Source: Eutrigla gurnardus
Taxonomy: Eukaryota > Chordata > Actinopteri > Perciformes > Triglidae
DNA: 64,000 nt
Direction: 5' to 3'
Assembly: GCA_963514095.1 (NCBI GenBank)
Contig: OY741266.1
Location: 18,103,955-18,167,954, forward strand
Shown here: positions 24,401 through 37,624 of the stretch, piece after piece
Layout: every line of letters starts with the position of its first letter
Position numbering within the stretch: position 1 is the first letter of the stretch
Program-made: the position numbers and the translations under genes
Notes under the pieces: model-generated
The model's database searches: none
Told to the model about the DNA's origin: nothing
Seen by the model: the letters and a program-made list of their open reading frames with translations, nothing else

Positions 24401-27400
24401 GAAGGAGACAGCGAGATGGATAATGTGTTTTTGTCAATCCAAGTGTGTGTTCCCACGTACCTTAAGCTGGGTGGAGATGTTTTCAGTCATGAGTTTGACC
24501 GACGTTTTTTTCATGACCTTGAAGTCCCAGGAGCAGAGGACCTTCATGGCCAAGATACTGTGAGATTTGTCGATTCGGAAGCTCTGACCAAAAGACTTTG
24601 ACATGCTGTTTGGGAATTTGCACAGTCGAATGCTTTGTGAGATATAGGACATTCAAAACCAGTTTGGTTTTTATAGTTTGTGTATAGACGTGCAGTCTCA
24701 TCTCTGATAAAAACAACAACAAAAAAAACACTGTACTGTACCTGTACACAAGAATGATACATGTGATGAAGAAAGACACTCCAATGGTGAAAAAGTATGC
24801 TAGTGGCATGTTGTATGAGAGGTGCTTCGTTGCACAGTCCAGACTGGTTCCATTAGACAAAGAGACATTCTGCTCTCCGCCAGCATCCCTGCAGCTCTTA
24901 CTGAGAGTGTAGTTAAAGTAGTATCCATAGTACATCACTGTGTCTGAGAAATAGCCCTGAGACAAAAAGAGATGGAGAAAGAGTTTTTTTTTTTCTCTTC
25001 ACAATTTCACAAACATTCTTACAAATACGTGTTCTCCCTCCATCTTTGAAAATTTCCAGATGAATCTATGAATATGCATGTTTTTTGTTTCAAAAGTTTA
25101 ACTGCTGGACACAATCTCCTTCTTCACTCCTTCTTCACTCAGTGTATGTGCAGTGGAGGTTTCAAGTTGCATACTCAACCATAATGGATTTCCTAACACC
25201 TAGTTGTGATGTTGTTGTTGCGACTCAAACTCATCATACAGGCACGTTTCTGAACACACATCAAGGATGTGGCAAGTGTTTCCTAAAGCTAAGGCCTCAT
25301 AGTGTGCAAGTGTTATTGGTGTCGCAATAATATTTCATCACAGCGCACAGCTCACCGCTCCGGTGAGGAGCTCCAATCCAGAGAAGGAGCGTCCGCCAGC
25401 GTGCAGCACAGGAGAGTGCACCGCCTGAGGCAGCACCGCCTGAGGCAGCACCAGGAAGGCACCAGTCACCAGGAACAGGAAGAGGTTAAAGAAGAGTAGG
25501 GTCTTAAGGAAGAGGAAGTACGAGAGGACACCAGTGCCAAAACGTCCGCTCACTCTCTTGAGTGCCACTTGCCACAGCTGGAGGGAGTGCAGGAAGGACA
25601 ACCAGCTGTACCAACCCTGCCTTACACCCTGGGAGGAGAACGTGTGGGAGAAAAGGGGGAGAAAAATCAATGTAATCCCTAAATCAACTGTCACCTATTT
25701 TCATATTGCATTGTATTGTTATTTAAGAAAAAGGAAATGGTAACACAAACAAACTTATCCATGTCCAACAGTACAATCCCAGGGTAAATACAAATGTTTG
25801 TCGTTACCATTAAAAAAAAAATCTGTGAGGCACACCCTCAGGTCCATAAATGCTTGGGTCAAAGAGCGATTACAGGGCCTTGATAACAACGACTATGTGA
25901 AATACTGATACCCAGTTAAAGCCTTGTCTTATGCTTTGTTTTCATGTGTGTTCCTGTGTGCGCCATTTAACATTTAAATGCAGTCATTATGTCTGGACAG
26001 ATGATGTGACGATCACATATAAGGAATCAAAACTGCCACAATGTTCCCACTGTGAAAACAAATGTAGCAGGAGGACCTGGCTACTGGATCACTGTAAAAA
26101 AACAACGAGCACCTTTGCTTCTACACTTCTCTACATTTTAAATTAGATTTAATTTGCTTCAGTGTTAATTAGCAAGTACTGACAAAACAGCTACAATTCA
26201 ATGACTACTGGGCAAACTGCATTCAATGATGATGCCTAAATGGATCTTAAGATTGATTTACAAACTGGTAACCTGAAATACAAACTGGTACAGTATAGAG
26301 ACAACCTGTCAGAGGTAAGAAGGATGTTTCTGGTGGAATGAGTGACTTACAATGATGATGTAATATTTGAGTTGACTGCAACAGGGGATTTGACTGGTAG
26401 AATGTGTGCGTTTCTCCTTTTGTAAAGCTAACCTCCTGAAGACAGAGAGATATACAGAGAAATTCAGACTGATATATAAAAACATCAGTGAATAAATATG
26501 AGTAATGATAACAAGGACCACATCTACCTGAGTTCACTCTTCTCAGCCACATTGAGAGGCATAGCTCGGAGCATCCTGACTCTGTCGCTCACTGACAGGT
26601 TCTGCAGGTTGTTCACCAAACGTTCCCTCTTACTCACTGTAACACACACAGAGGTGGCACTGTTTGAACTATAAACTTGTCAAACACAGATGCGTTTATA
26701 TTCTAGTGTCTTAGGAGAGCCATTCTCCTCACCCTCCTCACCCTCTGTGTCCGTACTGTCCATCTCCATGCCGTAGCCTCGTATACTCGGCCTGGCAGAG
26801 CGAGAGAAGTCTCGGATAGCGGGTCTGCTCTGCCTGCGTCTCCGAAGCTGCATGGTCCTGTTGTAGTACTGAGAGATGATGGCTCCCCTGTTGCGACCTG
26901 ACAGAAAAGAGGATCAGACCATCAGCAACAGTTACTGCTCCAAAGCGGCCTGTCAACACTGAATTCTGGTAATGGAAAATGGACTTGAATTTATATAGTC
27001 TATAACTTTAAGACCCTATGCATTTCCATGGAGCTATGATAAACAGCCTTGTTCTTGGCATCCACAAATTCTTAATCGGGCTGTATTTTCAATGGCCTTC
27101 TGCAGGACTCACCAATTGTGCGACTGGGCATGGAGGACAGGATCTTCATGGTGGCGGAGGACCAACGTTCGCCAATGAGGGGGTCCGCCTCCCCTTCATT
27201 ATCATTCCATTCCATGTCGCTTTGCCCCTGCCTCCTGCCTCCATACTCTTGTCTTGGGCTGGATAGGTGGGCTACATTGTCTAAAGAATTAAAAGAATAA
27301 AAAAATATTGTTTCAGCTGAGAATGGGAGACAAAATAAATATGGTGACATTTTTAACCTCAATATCTATAATTAGATAAGATATTTTGGACACAAGAAGT

Positions 27401-28558
27401 TTTTGATCAGTGATGTTAGTAATGTGAAATGGTGACAAAACAGATTACACAGACACATCCTCCGATAGAATGGTATATATATACAGTATTTATGTCATAT
27501 TGATGACATCTTCAATCATTAAATCGTAACACTAATTATATTATGTTTCCCAAGGCTTAGCGCAGTCATAGTGTAAAGTAAATGTCATATCAAAGCATAC
27601 CTCGATCCTCCTCGTCCAGTTGTCTCTGCAGCTGCTGCAGCTCGAAGGCGTCAGACAGTCCTCCATTCTCACTCTGCTCAGCTATGAGCTGGCTGAATGA
27701 GTCGTGAACACCTTCCTCGTCGACTGGGCTCCTGGCAGAAGGACAAGTGGTCATAAGTACATATACAAAGACAGAAACGAGGAAAATACAACATCAGGAA
27801 GGCAGGTTGGATTCAGAGACACTTTGATAAACATCCGGGGTGCTTTGGAACTGTTGGCCATTTACAACACCACAGATAAACACACAATGACCTTCTGACC
27901 CAGTCACCAGTCGTCTCATTGGGGGAACCGCAACCAAGTAGGCCAGGAAGTGTCTGTGAAGTCATTTTCTTTCATTTGTGGGCAGTATAGACCATTTGAC
28001 CTTCTGTGGGACCCTCTTTATGTGCTACCTAGATGTACTGTCAAAGCCAACTGGACTGATTGTGATTGTCTTTGAGCAAGAGGGAAAATAAACAAAAGAA
28101 AATACCACATGTCTTTTTTCAATTGACAGGCAGGTAATGTTTTCAAATGGAAACATCATCTGTGAGACTGCATTCATACAAACACACATATTCAAACACA
28201 GTTTAACCACATACATATGAGTATTTTTCTCGAGACAATGAAGTGGTGGTTAGTAGGAGTTCACATGGTTTAAAAAACAGAATTGAAAGCCCTGGGAAAC
28301 AGTGTGTGATCTGCCTTTGTGTTTAGTGTCTAACAAGACATCAAAGAGCACAGCTTATCCTATCATCTCAGTTCCTTATTTCCCTCCCAGTCGTCATGTT
28401 AAATAGCGCTGCGTACGCTACTGCTTGAAACAGCGAACCCAACACAGAAACTGAGAAAGAAAACAAGAGGATTGTGATATAGAGGAATACTTAACCACTT
28501 ACTCCAGTCCAGCTTCCATGAGAGGGTGGCTCAGGTCAAAGTTAACACTTCGAGCCAT
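20837..28558 (-). CDS. tmc6: Transmembrane channel-like protein 6 (EVER1)
   Basis: TMC6 is a multi-pass ER/Golgi membrane protein; with TMC8 and CIB1 it restricts skin papillomaviruses in human, and it affects zinc handling. Twenty coding exons keep frame and give 841 aa: 28503-28558, 27601-27731, 27113-27280, 26742-26897, 26528-26636, 26351-26435, 25356-25628, 24742-24956, 24461-24605, 24150-24305, 23587-23765, 23400-23490, 23184-23281, 22986-23081, 22827-22902, 22273-22406, 21419-21595, 21174-21252, 20945-21031, 20837-20851. Family landmarks include ILSSMPSRTIG and GAIISQYYNRT near the N-terminus, VMYYGYY and YNMPLAY in the extracellular region, and the TMC signature CWESFVGQELYR at residues 589-600. 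The C-terminus is the conserved RKIISLLQEQIEN-EGDDKKFLI segment. It is head-to-head with tmc8, as in human. The exon ending at 26742 has a second identical donor nine bases downstream. tmc6a versus tmc6b is not decided. Confidence 0.95.
21373..21412. repeat. (GT)n microsatellite at a tmc6 donor
   Basis: It lies directly beside the donor of the tmc6 exon at 21419-21595. On the coding strand the intron opens GTGAGT followed by an AC run. Confidence 0.95.
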
Positions 28559-29101
28559 TCTTCTTCTTCTCCTCTGGCAGTCTTGTTCAGCTGCCGGCGT
28601 CTTCGACGACCAATCGCAGAGGGATCACACCCTCTCCTGCTCAGACCTGCATTCCACTCCCACCATGACGTTTATTCGTCTACCTGAGAGAGGAGGGGAA
28701 AAGGAGGGGGAGGCGGGGCGATGGGAGGTGAGTGAATAACAGGTAAGAGGAAATGCCAGCAGACTTCCTTGGAATTCGGCTCTTGCCATGTTACTGCTTG
28801 TCCTGCACACATTTTTTTTATGCATAGTAACCTCCATTGTATGAATGACAAGTACGTCACGCCTCAGGTCTCGTGTACACTTTGCATTAATAGGCGATCT
28901 GTATCTGGATAAGGAATAATAAGGAATAATAATAGTTTGTATTCTCAACATGCATCACCCTTTACAATCAGTGTGAGGTGACTCATGGAGTTGAGGGATT
29001 AGGTCATTTTGTCCAGACTCATGTGAGCTCCATTGTGGCACTGGCTTGTGATTAGGACTGTGGGCAGAGTCAGATGGTGACAGCGCAGTGTCACCAGTGA
29101 C

Positions 29102-29220
29102 ATGAATATTCATGGTTGGAGACAAGAGTGATGCATTGTCAGTGTTAGCAGTCAGAGTACATCACATGAGAGGGTTGGAGGAAGCTTGCTGGTTCCTCTG
29201 TGTTTGCGTGGCTATAAAAG
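29102..29220 (+). promoter_or_regulatory. TATA box with an upstream POU-like palindrome
   Basis: A consensus TATAAAAG at 29213-29220, followed by a G-rich run, lies about 100 bases after the perfect palindrome ATGAATATTCAT (29102-29113), which resembles POU-dimer MORE sites. The pair looks promoter-like on the plus strand, but only a nine-codon ORF follows closely. There is no proof of transcription. Confidence 0.3.
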
Positions 29221-31263
29221 GGGTGGGGTCAGGTTGTCAGTCTATCACAGGGCTGACACAGAGACAAACGAATACAGTTCAAAGTTCAAAATGAAAACTA
29301 AGTTAGGTCACATTGAATAACAAATCCACTTCCTGTTTACATGCACCCACGGCAGAAACAGTAGTTTAAAATAGTGATGTGCCTGTTAGGATTTTGTATG
29401 TTCCCATGAAAAGATCTGAGGGTTTGCTGAAGCCTAATACAATGTAGTGTAAAAAGAGTACTACCCCTGCATATATAGCTATGGAGGGAGCTGCTACTTA
29501 ATTTCACAGACATCCAGTAATTAAAATCATCTAGGCTGAAATCACCATCTGACAAACCCTCAAAACTGCAGAGACGTAAGAGGCATACAAGAGTTTGTCT
29601 CATCCTGGGTAAGTCAAAACAACGGTTAAAAATCCTGCTAAACTCAACTAATGCTTTACCACTAGCGAGCTTGGGAAGTTCAGCTCCCAGTTAGAGGCTC
29701 CTCAGTACATATTGCACTCATAGTCACTGCAAAGAGGTCGAGATTAAAGAATCCACCACATCACAAGTAGTTGGTCGTGCGAGGTTGGCGAGTGCCCTAG
29801 CTGAATGAAAACATACAGTGTGTGCATATCTCTATCATGACACAATCATGAGTATGAGAGCGGACTTTTTCTCAGGGTTCTCACACATACTGTTTTCATT
29901 AGCTGAAGTTTCGGTGGTCATGTTACACCATGTCCATTTTCTATGACATACATTTGTTGTAGCCGATCTCTTTTTGTGTGATTTAAACTCTGTCTCACCT
30001 CTGCAGGGCACAAAAACAAAAACAATGGCATTATGCACCAGTGTTTCTAGGGCGGCTGGTCATTCTCTACCATGTTTAGCCATGACACTTTGTGCCTTAT
30101 TTTAATGTATGCATGTGTGATTACTGATATTGACAAGTACTCTGAGACTATACAGCCAGGGCAGGATATTGTGGGTTTGGAGAAACACTAAAAACTCTCT
30201 GAGCTGTACAGTTGCCAAAAAAACAAGCTGGGAAAACAAAGTTGGGCGGGACTGGTTCAATACAAGTTTAGGTTAGGTTACAAGTAAATTAGAGAACATT
30301 ATTCCTCCAAAAAAAGAGAATAAGAACGAGTAAATGCACAGACGTGCACTAGAAAGCTATGTAATCCAGAAACAAGAAAGGGATCCATGTCCACAAATGA
30401 CAACATTGCCGAACATTACATACATTACTATCCAGTGGAGAAAAACAGAGTGCAGTTATAAGCAGATATGAGGGTGAGGCATAGGGGTGAAGTGAAGGAA
30501 TCTGTCTACTCTGACAGCTTTCAACACCTGCATGGAAATCAGTTCCCAGAGTGCAGAGAAGAAGAAGTAAAACAATAAATGGTGCAGGGAACCACAAAGC
30601 TACAGTAAACATGGCAGTCGTTTCAATGCCCTCATGTTATTTATTAGGCACCACAGTAAGCCTCGGGAAAGGGAGGTTACAGAGAGAGTATGGAGACGAT
30701 TAAATAAGCAGACAGAGGAGGCAAAGCATAGTAACAGGCTACCAACGGGGGGGATAAAGGCTGACAAAAGAGAAAATGTGCATGCAATTAACTCGACTCT
30801 GCTGTCTCTAACAGAGTTAGGCATGCATGTGTATACACGACGACACTGTCATTGCACTCTGAGGCCCATAACCCTGCACGTCTCTCTGCCTTCATTCATA
30901 AAAAAAAGTACCCCAAATTATAGGTTCAACGCTGGCTACATGACAGATACTGGAAAGTCCTAAAACATGGACGTGCCCAAAAATATCCATCTGTTAATAT
31001 TGCTTACTTTTCTAACATGAAAAAGCACAACAAACCATCCTGCTGTTGCACAATAGACAAGAAAACTCATCCACCCCCAGACTGTAAATTAAGTCCTTCT
31101 CCGTGACATCTTAGATCAACATACGGGAAAGTAGTGTTTGCGCACTGAATTGTCTTGTGTTGTTGGCGAATAAGTTAGCTTGAATGTTAACTCGTTAGTG
31201 ACGACCAAGCGAGCTCGTCAACCTGTCAATTAGTTGTATTAAAAGTTAACAAATAGTTTTACC

Positions 31264-31480
31264 TTCGAGGTGACAGCAACTCTGCCGTTTCAGGAATTTA
31301 AGGGAAAGCGAACTGAAGCGAGGCGACAGCCCAGAAAACGTGGACAAAGACGGACGAGAGTCGTTCAATCAGCCGATCTGGAACTCGCCAAACCCGTTGA
31401 GTCCGCGAGCTCAGTCAAAATAGTCCCCACGCTCAACCGGACAGCGGGGAAGAAACCATTTTCTCGCAGGGGTGGCGGGC
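31264..31480 (-). promoter_or_regulatory. CpG-rich region, probable tmc6 promoter and 5' exon
   Basis: A local rise in CpG in otherwise AT-rich DNA, ending at a minus-strand splice donor at 31264. By position it should hold the start of tmc6 and possibly regulate tmc8 too. The human TMC6/TMC8 pair also shares a divergent control region. Confidence 0.45.
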
Positions 31481-32682
31481 TTCTAGTTTGTCAACACAAA
31501 CTGTAAAACGTGTGAGCTAAAACTTCAACCGTGCGATAAACATATCTAATTTAACGTGTTGAAATTGTCTCGCTCTCTCAGATCGAACAACTGAACACAT
31601 TCAAGTTCAACTCATAACGATATGACGTAAATCTGACAAGTAGTAACCCCCACAGTCTTGCTACTTTTGACTCAGTCCTATTCAGGCTTGACGTCGCGTT
31701 AAATCCCTCTACCGGTTCAAACAAAGCAAAAAAAAAAACTCAAAGTCCAACCATAACTTAGTAATACGGTCAGTGATTTAATTTGAGCATGTCGGTAGTT
31801 ACATGGCCCACACACGACGAGTAAATAATACAAAAATAAACAAATATTGAACTGGAACTAGAGAAGTCATTGCATAACACGATGAATCTGGCTGGTAAAC
31901 AGTATGATACCTACTTGTAGGGTTACAAAATAACTTAACATGGGCATACCTGACTACACCTAGGCTGTAGCAAATGCATAACTTCCCTGTCAAAATTAAA
32001 TGCATTCAACTAAAATGAACAACAGTAACACTCTGACTTGACAAAATTGGAAAAACCCGAAGTGTAAATGATTAAGTCAGTTTCAGGGTCCACTGGTATA
32101 GTGTTTGGTAGCTCACTGCCACACTGTGATGGCTGACTGGGTCACTGGAACAGAGCCTTACATTATGTAATTTGTAACTACAGTGCAATTCCTGTGAAAA
32201 AGGCCTATACCCATCCATAACTCATCTATTACATTTTTTGAACACAAGTAGTTGGCTGCTTGAACAGTAGAAACTATGAGCCCTTTATCATTTCTCACTG
32301 GTATTCAGTCCAGTGTATATGCGTGGGTATTTCTTGCAGTTGGGAAATAATTTGTGTGACTTTCAGCCACGAATGCAACGCCTGCTTTTGCATCCTGTCA
32401 TGTGATTTCCTGCGAGCTGTCAAATTTACTTGCAGTCTGTCCGTGCAGCTTTGACATCTGCGCTACCTGCCAGAAACTAAGCCATACCAACAGGACTTGA
32501 GGAACAACATCAACTCCGGATCAGCTGCCCATGATGATGGTGAGGGTGCAAAGCAGGATGTTTCGATACAGATTGCAGAAGTAACCTTTTTTGGTTTGAA
32601 GCGCAGCTTTGGTGGAGATGTTTGTCGACTATTTTTTTTACATAAAGCAAGAAGACATTTGTTAGTAAAGAGGAAGCGCACC

Positions 32683-35639
32683 ATGGAGGAGCACAACCCT
32701 GTCAACTTCATGAGACTCCTGTCAGGTATCAGAAAAAATATACAAAAATGTATTTGCTGTGTTTGTGTGTTCATTTTGTCCAACAGTGTCTGCACTATTA
32801 TTTATTATATTATTTTAATGCTTTAAAGCAACAGAGCTTATAGCAATGACAGCATGCAGTCAACACGTTAGCACCATACGTCATATAAATAACCACAGAT
32901 TAAATATTAGTAATTTAATTTGTATCAGACATCTTTCCAACACATTGAGGTGTTACACACTTGCATGATCTGTGCGTTTAAATACAGTGCTTAGTATCAG
33001 CATACAAGAGGCTGACATTGCATATGGAGGCAAAAGAAAAACACAAAATGAATGCAAGCAAACAGATATATATGCAGCAATTCATTTAGTAATTTAATAA
33101 TTATTTAAACCATTTTTTCAAGCATAAAAGAAAACATTTGCTGTTTTTCAAATGTGATGATTTCTCTGTTGTTTATCATTGTAAACTGGATATCTTTGGA
33201 CATCTTTCACTCCTTTCTCGCTTTTCAAAGACAGAGCAATTGATTGATAAATCAAGAAAATAACCTGCAGATTGATGATAGAAATAAGCATCACCTTACA
33301 ATCTGTAACACAATTGATCTAACAAATCAATGTGTTCTCACCACAGATGAGAGCACTCATTCCAGCGTTTCTTCGGACCCCTTTGAGTACTATCAGACAG
33401 AGATATTTGATCAGCTGCCCAGCATCCAGGCCAGCCGCCAAAGGCAGGACAGACAGGAATCCTGTGAGGCCTACCAGGATGGCCCGGAGGCGGGTGAGAG
33501 GATCAGCCATGGCCACCTGTCCAGACAGCCGCCCAGGAACCTGGCCTTGCATATTCAGGGGAAGAGAGACGCCAGGTGGGAGAGCCTATCATTTTGTACC
33601 CATATTTCCTGGCCAGATGGCAACAGCTGGAATGATGAGTGAAGGGGTGGGTGGGATCCCGACTGACCTCGGTTGCCTTTCTGGTGGCTGTCAATGTGAT
33701 GAGAGTAGGAAGGGCTGTTATCATCCTGCAGGCAGGCACCAATGGCCATGTCATCATTATATTTTGAGTGTGAGGTATTTGCTGTAGTATTTTACCAACA
33801 TTTATTTTTAGAATGGGAGTGGAGCGGCACCCTTGTGTAACGCTGCTGGTATTCAGATATACAAGGTTGTTGGAGAAGATGTTATTATACAGCATTATTA
33901 TTGAGGCTTCTTTCTCAGGAACTCTCTGATCATCAGGACAAGGTTGCCACTGACATTCAGCACACACAGGTGTCTCGGAAGAAGACGATGCTAAAACGTC
34001 TTTAAAGCAGAGGAAAAATCCATAATAGGTTCATGGACATATGTTGATATATTTATTGATATATGCTGTTTTAGGCATTAGAACTATGGTGGCCCTTTTT
34101 CAGGCCTTGGGGACAAAACTGGTTTTGAGAATCAACTGGAATAGTTTGGGTGAAGATAGTTCGATGGCACATTCTTTCAGGGTCTTTTATTTGAGCCTAT
34201 CTGGCCCACGGACTGTGAGAGAATTAACTTGTTGGAGGATCAAAATGACTTCCTTTTTCTATAATGATGGGGCAGGTTCTATTCCTGCACAGTGTCACAG
34301 TCATCATTGAATCATGACATCAAATCTTGACTTGAACCGCAGGTTTAGACTATTAAGGCTAACAGGCTTTTCTCATTGAGTTGCAGCTATGTGTTTTCTT
34401 CCCTGTTATCCCATCCAAACATCTCTTTGCCATTCCTCAGCTCCTCTTCAACCTTGTCTTTAAAGTCCATTTTTGCTTCTTTTTAAATATATGTTTGTTT
34501 GTTTTTTTGTGCCACTTTTCAGCTATTTTCTGCAGATTTAAATTGTGTTTTAGTCCTTTATAAATCTATGATTTGTATTTGGGGAAATTCTGATGTTTTT
34601 GTTTAAATGGGAGTGTCGACACAAAGAATGGTCTACATTCTACACAGCAGAGGCTGAAATATCATTGCTTGTAATTCCTAATGCGGTCAAGCTCCAACAA
34701 ATCTGGATCCTTCAATTCCCACAATGCAAATCAACAGCATCTGTCATTGCTCCCGCCCTGCCCAGGAAACACCCAAAGCTTCAACTACTCCAGTTTGTGA
34801 CCCTTTCTGTTAAAAATGGTTGATGCTGGTGATGACATCACTATATCACCACGGTCATTTTTCTCAGATTTTACATGAGAAATGTTAAAATATTAGTCTA
34901 GGAAGTGTTTGTTTGCCTCCCTTTAAAAAGCATAATATTCAGCTTTAAAGTGAGGAGGTCAAACGTTTGCTTAAATGTTATGTTAATGATATTTGAATGC
35001 TTAGGCTCTAATATGTAACAATTGAAATATCATATTTACGCCGCTAATTAGAGACAGGAGGAAGATGCAAATCAGCAATATTGGTTTTTGGGAGTCCTGG
35101 AGGCGAAGCCAGCGTTTCAACGGGAAGAGGGTATGGGCGCAGATGGGAGGAGCTCTATCAGGTCTGTCGCCATGGCAGCACACTCTCCACGCCATCGAAG
35201 GTGAGGAAGGCCTGCAGTGCATTATAAGGACTTGTTTTGCCCCCCGTTGTTTTTCCAGTCCATTGTATTACCATGACTAGATGATCTCACCCCAACACAA
35301 CAATTAAAATCCTCTCCCTGATCTGTTTCAGGCCGGTTGGGAGTTGGCGTGAAGGCTTACTTTGTGTTCCTCAGATATCTGGTTTATTTGAACCTACTTT
35401 ACTTTGCTCTTATCTGGGGATTCATTCTGGGGCCTACAACATTTTATGGCAGGAGGAACACCAGTGGTGAGTCAGCTTTAATTATAGATTATAGTAAATT
35501 AACCAGCTCAATGAACACTCCTGCAAAAAAAAAAAAAAAACATTTTGTGTTGTTGTTTGTGATTTAACAGAACCTCTGAAGTTTGGAGGCAATGACTCTG
35601 TTTTGGATTTCTTCCTGGGAACGGTAAGGATCCGTTTGC

Positions 35640-35734
<95 letters not shown>

Positions 35735-37552
35735 CTGTATGTTTCACATAATGTCATTTTTCCTTTCTGCAGGGCTACCTGGATCGTTCTCCGGTCTTCT
35801 TCGGTTATTACACTCGTGGTTCCCTGAATTTGCAGTGCTTGAATACACCTCTGTTGTACCTCGCTGGAATTCTCACCATCCTCATCCTCAGTCTCATCCT
35901 GGTGGTCCGTAGGTCAGTTAGGATAGAACTGCAAAAGAACAAAGAGTGTCCTCACATCTTGGAGAAAACGTCTGTATTAAATCTGTAAACTTCTCTGACA
36001 GGACGACGGTTGGCTACAAGCACACCTGGATGCTCGGGAAGCGTTACAGTATGAATGTGAGCTACAAGATCTTCTCGGGTTGGGACTTCACCATCCAGGA
36101 CCCTGCTGGTGCCGCTCTGAAACACAGCTTCATCAGAAACGATCTCAAGGTGAGTGTCGATAGTGAATCTATCAAACCGTGATGTTCGGCCTAACGGGTC
36201 AGTCCACCGTATGATGTTCAATCGGTTTGAGATGCCCTGCCTAAACCAAAGCCATAGCATGTACAGTATTTCAAATCATCTTCATCATAATCAAACTATT
36301 CAATGACAAGCCAAGGAGCCGCCGTCATGGTCCTCTACTCACCTATCAAGTTTATTCCTTTAATTTGTCACCTGTCTGACTAATTTGTCGTTGGTCCTCA
36401 GCTGTATTTGGAGGAGCAGAGTTTCTCCCTGCGCCAGGCTCAGCGGACACTTGGACAGAGGGCGCGTCTTTACCTGCTCAGGTTTGTCCTGAACCTGCTG
36501 GTTCTAGCCCTGCTGGGTGGAGCCTTCTCCCTCATCTACTTCGCCACCGAAACATCCCAGGACACCGTAAGGCTTTCATGTGTTCGAGTGCGTCCTGGAT
36601 TTGGTGAATAGATTATCGTATCTGACACCTCCTGACCGTGTTTCTTAGACTGGGCACTACTGGCTGGTCGGCCTCCTCATCGAGTACCTCCCTCCCATCA
36701 CCATCACCTTTGTCAACCTGTGCCTCCCTCTCATTTTCCGCAAGATCTCATCTTTTGAAGACTACTCCTTCACCACGCAGGTCAATGCCACTCTTGTGAG
36801 GTAAGGTGCAAAGGGAGATCAACCCGGGATAATGCTGTACACACACAAACACACACACTTGCACTGGTTCACCTTGTCTGTTCTTCAGGAGCATCTTCTT
36901 GAAGCTGGCCTCACTAGGGATCTACTTATTTTTCATCTTCACGACGATAGATCATCAGCAAGTGAGTTGAGAGTGAGCTTTATTGTGTTTCATGGTCCTG
37001 CAGACCGATGGGATGTCTGGCGTTTGTTTTTAACCCCACTTTACATGTGTGTGTTTCTGTCTCAGTTTCCTTATCACTGCAGGGAGAACATGTTTGGCAG
37101 AGAAATGTACAAGCTGTGCATCTTCAACTTCCTCACCCTGTTCTGCACAGACTTACTCTTGAACTACCCCAGGAAGTGGGTTTGCAGTCTCTTTCTCTTT
37201 TAGTCATCGTTATGGTTTGAATGAAAAGATCAATGCGTTTGATTGCGCTGTTCAGTAGATTCCCCCCGACAGGTCAGCTGAAGACTGAAGCTCAGTTACA
37301 CCACGTAGTCGAGATTCATGAACTTTCTGTGTGAGCTATCTTTCCTCTGTCTGACAGGCTGGTGCAAGAGAAGTACCCCTCATCCTTGCTGGCCCGGTTG
37401 TCGGGGAAACAGCACTTCCTGATCCCATTCAATGTGTTAGATCTGGTGTACAGTCAGACAGTGTCCTGGGTGGGAGTCTACTACTGCCCTCTACTGCCTG
37501 TGATAGGGACTGTCACGCTGATAGCCACCTTCTACATCAAAAAGGTGGTCTC

Positions 37553-37624
<72 letters not shown>

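Larger units (their letters stand above)
28559..32682. other. Divergent spacer between tmc6 and tmc8
   Basis: About 4.1 kb separate the two start codons. A minus-strand splice donor (AAG then GTAAAA) ends an apparent non-coding exon at 31264, at the edge of a CpG-rich stretch (about 31264-31480). That stretch is probably a tmc6 promoter plus 5' UTR exon. A TATA box and a 12-bp palindrome at 29102-29220 are listed separately. No other coding gene was recognised. Confidence 0.55.

Noticed and set aside
33480..33500. Alternative donor GTGAGAGG inside tmc8 exon 2
   Set aside because: It would leave phase 1, but the next exon needs phase 2; the donor after 33575 keeps the frame.
33503..33967. 154-codon minus-strand frame with a faint reverse-transcriptase flavour (VTQGC)
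   Set aside because: Part is antisense to tmc8 exon 2, the motif match is too weak, and there is no element structure.
37080..37085. Alternative acceptor TGCAG in tmc8 exon 11
   Set aside because: It would shift the frame and destroy the TMC signature; the acceptor before 37066 keeps it.
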